A DNA stretch of 64,000 nt, taken from contig OU452240.1 of assembly GCA_911728455.2 (NCBI GenBank), positions 8,513,352 through 8,577,351 of the forward strand, written 5' to 3'. The notes beneath the pieces are model-generated. The model was not told where the DNA came from. It was given only the letters and a program-made list of their open reading frames with translations, and did no database searches. The first letter of the stretch is position 1. Each line of letters starts with the position of its first letter. Shown here in pieces: positions 1 through 12,500 of this stretch. The DNA is from Marthasterias glacialis. Taxonomy: Eukaryota > Echinodermata > Asteroidea > Forcipulatida > Asteriidae. The position numbers and the translations under genes are program-made.

Positions 1-407
1 AAGCGCCACGTCGCCTAAAATGCGCACTACACTGCATAACACACACGGGCATTGACTTTCAAAATGGCACAACCAAGATTATTTTGATAATGGCACCTTG
101 TAAATTGGGTCAGTACTTACCATTACATATCTCTTTATCACAAAGTTCTTGTACCCAACCAAGAATGTAAACTTTATCCTTGGTCAGTGAGTAACCTACA
201 TGTATTAAAACTGAAAAGTAACACAATTTTATACTCATTGTGAAAAATGCTATATAAGGTTAAACTATGAAAGTTACAGGGTATGTTTTTGTTTATTTTA
301 TTAAGTTATTGTACATTGGCTTATCAGTATTGAACCCACTTGCTTTGTGTACATGTTATATAGTTTTAAAGCCTTGACTGTCCTGACTGACCTCTCCTTC
401 TTTGCAG
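1..407. other. MADD intron upstream of first visible exon (3' part)
   Basis: AT-rich intronic sequence ending in the pyrimidine tract and acceptor cttctttgcag at 397-407. I see no coding potential and no clear repeat. Confidence 0.8.
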
Positions 408-597
408 GTGTACTTTGAGAACTGTACATTGGGTATTCCATTGAGTAGTGGAAACGAAGCCTGGTCAGATTCTTCTAATCCTACTGATGAAAGTGGTGAA
501 GAGTCTGAATCTGGAAGTAGTAGTAGCTCATCTTATTCATCTCTTAATGACTTTGTCACTGATATGATGAATAGTGATATCCAGGGAGATGTCATAG
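408..597 (+). CDS. MADD: MADD exon 1 of window
   Basis: 63 codons plus one base. It carries the acidic/serine stretch [20 protein letters not shown] followed by [13 protein letters not shown], the conserved block just after the DENN region in vertebrate MADD. The acceptor is ttgcag. The donor is AG|GTCTGT at 598, a poor match to consensus but required: the alternative GAT|GTCATA at 591 would put exon 2 out of frame and hit a stop within 12 codons. Confidence 0.9.
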
Positions 598-3500
598 GTC
601 TGTCATTTTTGTTTTATCTTCAAGGTTGCGTATGGATGGGGAATTTATATCAATTTTTCACAAATGATATAATTGTTTGGCTTTCTGCACACTGAAACAA
701 GTAGTCCTTGATAAGAATGCTGCAGTGGCAGATGTCTGCGTGGTGTAGAAACCATAATGAAATATGGTAATTGCATACCTACGACTGTGCCATATTTGGA
801 GTTAAAATTTAATAATTCTACACCCTTAATAATTCTACACCCTTAATTACAAAAAAAATAAATAAAATAAATAACATAAAATAAGTGTTTGGGGAGAAGT
901 AAATGAAATGCTTTTAATCATCAAAGAGTTAACACAAAAAGTTTAAGTAAAATTGGCTTGCAACATTATTTTTAGTAACATTTGCTTTAACGTGCTACCA
1001 GAGGGCGCTGTTTAATATTGTGATGAAGCAATATTGTGATTATATTTGAAGAAGCAAAGGGTCAATAGACCGATTGCGCGACCTACGTCACGTGGCCCCT
1101 GTTGGGTATAAAATGTAAACACACACGTAATCCTCCATAGGAAAGGGTGGTACGGTACACAATGATTAATGCATTTAGTTTATTCGATCAAGGCTTTTCT
1201 TGCTCGAAATCTGTGAAAGATATTCCAGAGTTTGTACCAAAGACCTTCAAGTGACTGAATAAAGCCAGTAAGGACTGTTCCAGTAAGTCTTGAAAATTGT
1301 AAAAGTACCGTATAAATGTGCACGATGTTAGGCCAGACGACCGCGATCACCACACACTTTTCAACGCAAAAAGTTTTGAAGCTGAAATCCTCCAAAGAAA
1401 TTGCTTTCCAAAACTGTGTGATTCCTTTGCCTATTTGAAATTCTGCAAGGCTAGGTATTAATGCTCACTTTTCCAACATTCTTTACCCTTTTTTTTACAG
1501 TGATTTAGGCCAACATTACAAACAAAATAACACACGGGTGGCTACATAATAGTTGTCCGACGCCGGTAGTGCATGGCTAAAAAAACCTCTTTTTAGTAGA
1601 ATCCTGTTAAATTATGAAACAGAGATGTGATTTAAATTGATGCGACAACATACTACTTTAAATAAAGGGGCTGATTAACTAATTCATCGCTTAAAGAAAG
1701 TAACATCGACTGTTTTCGAACTCACTCTGTGTCACGGCCTATGCTTTTACACGTATTTTTTCATCAGCTGTATGACGTCATACCCGATAGGGGGTCACGT
1801 GACCGCATGTAAACATTGTCATGCAATCGGTCTATTGTCATTTTATGCACTAAAAGTAAGCTCAATTTCCCTTTCATGTTGACTACAGACTGACAGCTGA
1901 AATTATGACTTAACTGGAGCTTAACCAGTTGCTGCAGGGAGTTTTAGAAGAAAAACAATTATCCCTGTCCCCCCTGGTGGGATTCTTTAGGTGGAATTGC
2001 CGGAATCATTTTTCTTTGAGAGTACTGCTGGCACGAAGAAACCCTGAGTTGACAATGCCAAGAGAACAAAGATTCTTTTTATTGGATCATCCATTTTGGT
2101 TTCCCTACCTAGAAAATGTCAAATTCATGCACCGTGAATTGCAAAAATCAGCCATTACCCACTACATAGGAGTGGTACTAAACCCAGAACCATGGCTTGA
2201 TTCCCGGCTCACTGTGACTTAACTCCATTGAGCCAAAATACAGTGAATAAACAATGGTGGAAGCCTCTCAATGTCTCGTAATCCTCTTCTTGGGAAAAAA
2301 GACAAGGCACTGGAATCGAGGATTACACAATAACCGCCTCTCAATAGCCAGAAAACGGCAAAATATTAAATACCTTGTTGATCTTTCTGTGGAAGCCTTA
2401 GACGGCATGTGCATGTTCTGCGCACACTCAGCAGTTATCAGGGCAACCTTTGCTTTGGTATTCCAATTTTACACAATGGTGTCTTTAAATGGCTTCTGTT
2501 TCCAGGCAGAGGAAACATTTGCGTGTGAACTGGTCATCAGCACCAACTGGTTAAGTGTTTGCCACTTGACAAACACTAGGTATTCAAGATGTTTGTGATA
2601 ATGATGATATCACTTACAAAAACATAAAGCTACAACATTGAATGATTCTGATTCATAATTCAATAGATTTTGGCTTTCAACCCAATTTATATTAACATTT
2701 ATAACCTGTTAACAGAGGGCGCTGTTAAATTTGATATCATTGTTACTTTTTGTTACAAAGAAATATGTAAAATATGACTCATAAAGTGCGTTTTCCAAAG
2801 TTACAGTGTGCTACCATAGATTGCTAAAGGAAAGACAAAACAAATTTATAAGTGAAAAGACAACAGAGTTGTGTGTAATGTAGTCTTGAAAGTCTGGAGT
2901 GAGTTGATGTTGTGAATGTGAATTAGTAGAGAGTCCCTGCATTGGGGACCAGCAACTGAGAAGGAACCATAATTGAAATTCCATTTCATATTGAATACAG
3001 AGATGAAAGTACAGTATTTGCACATTGTTCACTTTAACTATGCCAACTTCCGTTCACCGTCCAAAGACCTTTCTGTAAGATGTAAAAGTTTAAAATTCCA
3101 GTGTGTAGTTCAGGAGTTATGATTTTTTGAAATATTAAACTTTTATTTATTGTATTTCTACACCTGATGATGTCATCATGATGTCACATTAGAAAATGCA
3201 ACAAATTGTTGGGTTCTCTGTATTTATGAAGTTTGAAGGTTATAATAATGTGACCTTCACAATGCTAAATTTCTTGCAGAGAAGAGTTTAAGGAATATAG
3301 AACAGTGGCAACATAACTTAATGGTTTTGCCAGGACACCGTAACATGTGCTTTTTCGTTCGCACAAGAGATGACACCTTTAGCTCACCATAACTTCTGTT
3401 TGACTTGGTTGATTTTATTCAAATTTCACAAATAAGTGTTTGGTGGTCCAATAGTGGTAGTAAATGTTTAAGTACCCATAGAATTATATCAATGTAAAAA

Positions 3501-6500
3501 TACATGTATCATCAAGGCTAATGCAATCTCCAGTTGATAATCCTGTTTAGTTTATAAATACAATGAGTTCTCATCAACAAATACACATGCCTATAACATG
3601 GTTTAAATGTGTTCTGACTAGACTGGCCCTATGTTTGACATCCTATCGAAACCTCTTGAGATCCCATTGTTGTTTTGCATGCACAATAAGTACATGTGAG
3701 GCACTGTTTAGACAAAATTGGAAAAATAAAATCATTTTGCGGCCCTCAGGGGCTCAAAGGTCAAAGTTAATTTTGCATAATTACTGATATAAATTAATGT
3801 AATAATTGCTACAGATAATGAAGAGAGTACGGGACCAAAGAGTCAGGTAGATGAGACTGCAATCTACCATCCACCAGATACACTTCAGATCCCTACAGAG
3901 ATGTCTCAAAGTGATTCTGCTTACTCATTCCCTGAAACAGATTCATCCAGTAGTCAAGACACATCTACATCACCTGAGGTAAGCCACAGTAGCATTTAGT
4001 TGAATCCAGCAATGTCTTATTTATTCCACCATTATGTTTATTACAAAGACAACATTTTCCCCCATAAATTGAATGAAAAAGAAACTGCACAATCTCACAG
4101 TATATTTTAAGATTGTAGATAAAATACCAATGCTTGATGCAACTGTGTTTATTTACTATTATATTGAATGCATTTCCAAGCTAAAAATGGACAGTACTTT
4201 ACTAAGCATGCTGATTGAATCTTAATACTATGTTGTTCCAACTCTACAAGATTTGAATGTGATGGTACATGTATATTAATGATACTTGTCTCAATATGTC
4301 ACACCCTTTACCACCTGATTCCTACCATGCCTGTCCTATTCCTATGTGATCCCACTTTATGTATCCCATGATATGCTGCTGCTACAGTCATCAGATGGTG
4401 AAGAGCTTGACATAACATCGGGATGGAGGGTATGCATTGGTTTGTGTTCATCATCAGTAAAACTATATGTACAAGTAATCTCATCTTAAAGAAAACTTCA
4501 TTCAAAACAGAACTTGGTTAATCAATAAATGTGTAAAGATAAATCTAAGACTATCTTTTGGTTGTTTTTCTTTCACACTGTTGTTTTTTAAAAACTGATT
4601 GAGTCACTGTATCCTAAATGAGCTATTGACAATCCTACTTAGTCCATGGTGTTTGAATTTCTACACTAAATGTACAAATCAAAAACCACTTGTACTCCTT
4701 TAGAAACCTGAATTTAAAAAAAAGAATTTGTATGAAAAAAAAAATCATATTTTGCTTTAAACTCTAATAAACGTGTTATTAACTCAACATAGTTTGTTGA
4801 TTACATTATATGACAGTTAATTCTTTGAAATTTCAGCAGAAACTTCAAAATTAAATTCTACAAAAAACAATGCCCCAGTATAAATTAGAATACACACTTG
4901 CCTCGTCTCAACACCTAAAATGCAGCCAGGTTTTTTTCAATCTTCAGAATGTTTCCTAAACTCTGCTTACAAAAGCTGCTCATTTACATTTAAATGTACA
5001 CTGAAAATGGTTAATTCCAATATTGTGAGAAAAGTGCTACAAAATCCCAGAAACTTCAAGAAGGTTTTTCAGTTTTCAATTTTTTTTAATATTACTCAGG
5101 GAAACTGATTCCTCCTGATATAAATTTATTAAATGTGATAATTACATCGGGGATAAAGAATGACAATTTAGTTTTACCACATGCCAATGTTTGATAAGAA
5201 CTTTATACTTTCACATACTTTCACATGTTACTTTACTTGCAAAATTGTCTGCATAATGCTTGAGGAATGTGCTGTGCAGCATTTTATTGCCCATCCTGAT
5301 CATATTTTATTACCCTAGTGTTCAGACTGCAAAGAATACTGTGTGGGTTCTTGCACTTTAATATAATTTGGCAAAACTTCAGTATAGTTCAGTATGAGCT
5401 GCCTTTATTCCTTATAAGGTGTCATGAGTTATAGGTAATACATGTAAGGCATTTACAAGTTAGATTTAAATGATGTCAGGTACAAATACATTACTCATTC
5501 ACAAGTGAATGCTTAGTTTAAGTTTCTCAGTTGAAGTGTTGCTATGTGACATGGTATGGGGCAAGCTTTTTCTTAGTTACATACATGTAAGAGATGACAG
5601 ACACCTGTGCACAATTCTCAATGAAATGTGTGGCAAAAGGATACCAACCTTTGCTGATCTGGAGGTTGCATTACAAAAGCTCGCCCCGAACCATTATGAC
5701 AGCAACACAATTAGTCTTAGGAATTCAAATTGAGCATTCACTTGTGACTGAATAAGGCATTGTACCAGACATCATTCAGATCTGTCTTGCAAGTGGCTTA
5801 TTAGTATAGGAGTCCTTATGGGATGTGTTGTTATAACAAGTTGATGTTTTGATCAGTATAATGTGATTGATTGTTGTCATTTTTGTCATGAAGACACTGT
5901 GTACTATGCTCTAGAAGGGTTCATGTGACTCAGCGATACTAATAGATTCCACATGGAGCTACTACAAGCTTCCCATTATATACATGTACTGTATTGTGGT
6001 CACACTACCATAAATGTTTTTTTTTTCATTTTATATAACACCCAATCAGATCCTTGTCATTTGATTGGAGGATGGTCAGTCACGCGATAGCAAATAAACG
6101 TACCATTGCACCCTACATCATTCACCGTGCATTTTTCGTGACAGTGACTGTGCATTTTTCGTTCCATCCGATTTGTTCCATTGCACGCTCGCCCACCCTC
6201 CATTGATGAAAGTGACTATTTGATTAAAAATGGCCGAAGCTTATTATACTTTATAGTGTTATCCTCCAATCAAATGACAAAGATCTACTCGGATGTTATA
6301 TAAAACAAATAATGAATGCTTTTCATTCGTGCAATAGTAAGAATATTTTCTCTCTTTGAAAGATGGAATGTTCCATTCAACTTGGCTTTGCCTCATTGAA
6401 TGGAACATTCCATCTTTCAACTCATGAAAATATTCTTACCATTGCACTTATAAACATTCATTATTTGTATAATATATTACATAGGGTTAGACTAAGAATT

Positions 6501-9500
6501 TTAAACTAACTCTATTATGTATCATTATTTGTCTGTGGTTTTTCTCAATGTCATTCACATGGATGGAATGTTATTTTACCACCTTCTGATGCGAACCGTT
6601 TATAGTTTAGATTCTGGGCTGAGAAAAATAGATCAAAATGTCAGTTTGGGGATTTTAGAGTTCTATTTCATTTACTGCTTTACAAAGCATTTGTCACATG
6701 TTTACAATACAATCTCCTATGTACAAGGTTAACTTACAATATTTGTAAACTTTTAGTAACACAATTTCTGTTACAGAAAATAACAACCTTTATTGTTACC
6801 CACAAATGCATTTCCAATGCACATGCGCAGACAAATCTGCTAACAATATAGACCTAGCCGCAAACTCCTGGTGTGACAGAGAAAATCTTTTAAGAAAATA
6901 TTCACCTTCATTAAGCATCTCTCCTGGCTATTTTGTGTGTGTTTTTTTTGTTATTTTCTGCTGGTACATGCAGAGTTTGGGCTATGTTAAAGGCTCTGTT
7001 TGGTTGAGTGCATTTGTAGGTAACAAAGGTGAGTATTCTTAATATGATAGAAAATTCCTTCAGGTTTGGGGAGAATCTTGGTGAAAAAATGTCAACATCA
7101 AACTGATATAGTATTGTTATAGTATTGATTGGCCAACAGAAAGCACATAACGGATGTCCCAACATTTCATTCTTTGTGACAACCCAGTTAGCACCAATTG
7201 CAGTATGTTTTCATTGGTTTGGAGGGGTTGCTCAACCTGGAAATACACCATGAAGTACAATGTAGATTGATTTCAATCAATGTTTGCTAATAAGCACAGG
7301 TCAATTAGATGTGAGAATGTAATAAGAATATAATAGGATAGTGCTTTAGTTGACAAGTTCTAATTTTATGGTGCTGCTTACCACATAATTATGTGCTTTG
7401 TGGGGCTTTTGGGGTTGAGGGGCGGCAGCAGACTCGACAGGTAATTTGATTGTTCTGGAAAATGTACGCATGCTCAAAACACTGGAAAAAATACCTAGCA
7501 AGCATCCCAAAGTTTCCCACTCCATGGTAAGCAGCATCATAAAATTGGCCCTATGTTACCTGTAGCAAAAACATTGTTAATGTTTGTACCTGTAGCATAC
7601 TGATCCACAAAGCATCGCAAACCAAAGTTTCTACAGTTTTGAAATGTTATATCTCGTAAAAATGTTGCATTAATCAGTAAATAAAATAGCTAACTGCTTT
7701 TATTATTGGTTTTGTCACATCTTGATGCTGGCCTAATGGATTGGTCTATTTATGGGTGTGTTCAGGGCTGAGAAATTTGAGACTTTTGTCTGAATTCAGG
7801 CATTTGTAAGTCTGCTTAAGAAGCTTTTATTTTCTTGAGGTATGAAGAAAACAAGCTCTCTGATGTGCTTCTCTAGTGCTGAAAGTAATAATCGCAAAAG
7901 CTCCTTAAAATCTTTAACTGCAGGGGGTTACTAAAAGGTGGAAATGCCATCATTTCAATATGCCTCGCAAAATTTGGATATTAGTTTCCAACGTTTTTGT
8001 CATCAATGACTCTCATCTGTGTGTCCGAGAAACTTCCTAAACAATACCCTGGTTAAGTCACCCAAGTGAGCCCTGGTCAGGGCTAATTTAGCAATCATAG
8101 ACCCCCTCATGAGAATCACAAGTGACAGTGGAAATGCCAATGGTCAATATTCCGTTAGTATTTTATTTTCCCTAGTTATTTGAGTATGTTCTCTGTACCA
8201 TACTTAACATTCAATAACCATAGTCTGTTTATTTTGTTATTATTTTACAATTAGTATTTTTATGATGCTGTAGTCATAGTCTTTTTACATGTGGTGTCAT
8301 TAATCCCGGTTTGCCTCGACTTCATATAATTTATGTAGTTGCTGTTAGTATTTAGTTATAATTTAATTAATAGAGTCCAGATTCTACCCTAGTGAGATGA
8401 ATTAGCTGTAATTACTACAGGTGATGGTGGTGAAGGGGTAAAAAGATCACTTGAATAAAATAATTAGTGCAAAAAGGCTATCGCACAATTGAGGAATTTG
8501 AGTTTTGTCTTCTAGGCAAGACTTGTTTTTGTCCTTGTTGGACTTTGTATGATGATAACCTACTTCTTTACTATACATGTGTACATGTGCATGTAGATTA
8601 GTTAGCAATTAAGTTTTGTTGTTTTTGATTTTTGTTTTTTGACAGAGTAAAACAGGCCCAGACCTGGAAGGGGACAGTGATGCTGATGTAGACAGCATTC
8701 AGTATGATTCCGATACCCCTGTTCCACGGCCCAGCTACAATAAATACAAAGCATCTATCAGCAGTGATTCATCATCTCAAATGCAACCAGACTCTCCTAG
8801 AAGAGGTAGCACCAAAGATGGCCATTCATCACCAACATTCTTGGAGAAAGTCAATGCATTATTCAGATCTGATTCATCAGATTCTTCTACCCCACCGACA
8901 CCAACACGAAAGAAACCATCTTTATTGAAGAATATTATGGATCTTGCCTTAGAGACAACAGCAAGCAAGGAATCAATAGGTATGTTTCAATTCCTTATTT
9001 TCAAAATGTTCCATTTTGATTTTTGTTTTATGTGCTCATATTGCAAATGGCAATCATAATACAATTTCTGTGTGAGGGATATATTATACACATATGGACT
9101 GGCAATGAGGGAAATAGTGCATGTCTATGAAACCCGAGGGCCTGTGAGTGACCAGGAGAGGGAAATAGGACCCTCTCCTGGTCACTAACAGGCCTGAGGG
9201 GTGCATAGACGTGCACTATTGCCCAAATAATGCCAGTCCATATGTGTTTTATAACACCTCAATCCGAAATGTCGGTTAGTAAATCACGTTTTTTTGGCCG
9301 GAGATTCTTCTCCATCCGCAGACGCCGTCGTTTTCTTGAGGGCGCTCTTTACCAGTCAATAGTTTTGGGGTTTTTGAAACTATTTCCCGCTTTGTGAACT
9401 ATTTCCTCCAAATGAAGCGCGTGTGGTGCGTATGGTGCAGATTTCATGCAATAGGCTATATTAGTTCACCCCACGTGACCGTGTTTCAGCCAATCAGGAT

Positions 9501-12500
9501 AAAGAACCAGGGAGAGGTGTGTTATAAATATAAATAACTAGGGATGAATAATTACAGTCAACTCTTGCTATTACGAGCACGGTTACTAAGAGTTTTCCAT
9601 TATTTCAAGAGAAAACTCAAAGTCCTGATTGACGTGTGCACAAATTGTGAGTCAATGGAGCATTTTACAAGATCTCTGCTTATCTCCCTTCTGAAAATGG
9701 GTGAATGAAGTGTGAAAAGGTGGTCAACTATCAATTGCCTTAAAATCTAAAAACATTTAGAAGATTTTCATGTTCACATCCCAAAGGATTAGACAAAGCA
9801 TTACAATTGTTCATGAAAACAAACTGAAATAATTAAATATGAGCAGAAACATGGTGCGAATTTGAATTGAGCTTCATTGTACATCTTGTAAAGTGCTATA
9901 CCAGGCAAATTGTTCAAATTATACATGTAACTACTTGAAAGTTTAGAGCAAATATAAAACTGGTATTTGAAGTCTGGCGTTAAACTACAATACATTTTCC
10001 ATAGGGTATGTTGTCTCCAGAAAATAAAAACAAAGAATTTATATTGGAGACTTTTGTCTGGCCTACTGTAAGCGAAGTCAATGACCAAAGTTAATCCTAT
10101 TGGTGTAGCAAAGGTTGCAGCATGCTGTGGCTTACAAATTCCTACTAAAGTTGCAGTGTATGGCGGCAATAGAAGTTGGAGTTGATTGTAATTGACATTA
10201 TACACACATACATGTACGTGTGAACTGTCATAATGCAAGGAGCATGCCAGTAGTATGCTCAGGTAGTATTTAAAGATTTTATTGTAAAAGTGATCCTTTT
10301 TTTTAGCAAAAAAATCTTTAGGCAGTTTTGATGTTAAGTGTCCATCTAAAGTTCATCAAACTTGTGTTTTGTGTTCATAAGTGAAGTTTGGTGATGTTAA
10401 TGACGTAGGGGGCACAGTGCTGATGGTGATGTGTTAGAATGGGCAAGTATTATTTGCATGTGAGGTTTCATTTCATCAGAATTGTCATGCGCAATAACAT
10501 ATCATGTCATCTGCATGTTCTAAATACCAGTTAACTGTTAACTTTATGTTTGAAGGCTAAGTTAATGGCAGATGACAATAGATTATTAGGTGTTCGGGCA
10601 CTCAGCCCGGAACACCTCTTGATTTTGTTAGTTTTTTTAGGTGTTCGGACTCTGGTCCGAAGACCTCTTGTTAGGTGTTCGGACTCTGGTCCGAAGACCT
10701 CTTGTTTTTGTTCGTTTTAATACTTCTTCTTCTTCTTCTCCCTGGCGATTGTCCACTTTCAAATGCACACTTCCGAAGGTCATATAACCTTGAAAATTCA
10801 TACATAGGTAGTTTATGGCAAGGAGACGAAACCGTTTGAGTGACGTCATGATGACGTCATCGGGTGTCAAATTACGTTAAATCAAAGTTTATTATTTAAA
10901 AAAATCATAACTCCTGAAGTACACAATGGAATTTTACAATCTATACATCATCGGAAAGGTCTTTAAAAAATAATTAAATGTCTCACAGAGATGACCCCAA
11001 TTTGACCTTGTCTTCCGGTTCAAACCGGAAGTTGAAGCAAAAAATGCTTAAAAAGTCACAATTTAAGCTGTGGAGTCAATATGAAACAGAATTTGGACAT
11101 GGTTTCAGTGTACGAAATAAAATGTAGTTTATGACCTTTAAAAATATTACATTGATGACGTCATCAAATGTTACATTTTGTTACGACGACGAGTTTAAAA
11201 ATAAGAATTTTTTTATTTCAAATTTCTTTTGAGCAAACTACATGTTGAATTTTTTAGTAATAGATAACGACTATAAAAGCCTAATTGTGAAATTTGAACA
11301 AAATTGGCCGTTGCATAACGAAGTTATATGAAGGTGAAAAGTGGCGTTTTTAGCGCGATCGCCGATAGAGTCTGTACAGTTACCTCACTGTATTGCACCC
11401 CGTGCGTGTGCACTCTAGGATTTTACTGCGTGTTGTGTATACACAGCGCTGCTCGGTAGTGTCAACAACAGTAATGCGTGCACAGTAACTTGGCATGCTT
11501 CCAAGAAATGAACGTGTGAGGCGCATATACGCAGTGCTTTTACAAACTAAGACAGTTAATTTGAAATAGCGCCCTCAAACCTGTATGGATGCACACTTCT
11601 TTGTTTTATTGACACCACGTAGATGCCGAACAAAATGGAGGGCAGCAAGGCTTAATGTTTTGATAAAAGGCAAAATGAATACTATTTTGAAATGTAATTA
11701 AAAGTGTTGTATACTATCAGTTATTTTTTCACTTCGTGGCTGTTTACATGAAAATTCCAATGTAAAAAGATAACGCAGCCTTCATCCATGTAATTATAAA
11801 AGCCCTCTTATGGTGATTTGAAAAGAAACAAAAAATTATATGTCGTAGCTCTTGTACGGGCCTTGTCACATTGAATATTTTTTTACAGACAACATGGCGG
11901 CAGCCAATTGCACTGCGTGGAAAAGGAACACTTCGGAAGCACAAAAACAGTGTTTTTCCAGACAGTGACAATTAAAAAAGAATACTTGTTTTTCCTTCAG
12001 GTGTCCAGTTACAGTAAATGTAGCCTGTGCGGTTTTTTATGCTTCTTAGTGTCCTGATTTGACCTCGCTTCCTGTCCAAACTGGAAGTCCCTATAAAATA
12101 CATATGATAAAGCTGTACTTAATTATTTTGGTGTTCATTTGTGTTAAATAGTGTTCCATGAAGACCATTATGTTACTTTAAATGTTTAATTCCTCCAAAA
12201 TTTAACTCAAGATTGAAGTTAAACAGAGCCTTGAAACTGTGCATATACTTGAACCTCAATATGAACACGGGACATACAATTATGACGTCATGAGGACGTC
12301 ATCAGATGTTGAGGTACAATAAATCAAAGTGTATTAGTTAAATCATAAACCCTGAAATGCACAGTGGATTTTTACAATCTACACACCATCGCTGAGGTCT
12401 TTGAGAACTGTTTAAATGTCTCACAGAAATGACCCCAATTTGACCTTGTCTTGCGGTTCAAACCGGAAGCTGAAGGGAAAATTTATTAAAAAGCCATATT

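Larger units (their letters stand above)
598..3814. other. MADD intron 1 (3.2 kb)
   Basis: Holds a short tandem duplication near 812-846, a 775-bp inverted-repeat transposon (1063-1837), a TTAA-flanked MITE (1921-2554) and a decayed reverse-oriented piece of the Helentron-like family (about 2690-3210). The remainder up to the acceptor shows nothing recognisable. Confidence 0.85.
4430..8645. other. MADD intron 3 (4.2 kb)
   Basis: Contains a coding-like fragment near 5580-5733, a two-part hairpin MITE (about 6028-6475) and a small inverted-repeat MITE (7359-7550). The rest, including 7560-8640, shows only AT-rich sequence. Confidence 0.8.

Noticed and set aside
4920..5108. 62-codon frame in intron 3
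   Set aside because: Random-looking translation, no splice sites in frame with MADD.
9801..10238. 145-codon minus-strand frame
   Set aside because: Composition and residues look random, no recognisable motif, no splice context.
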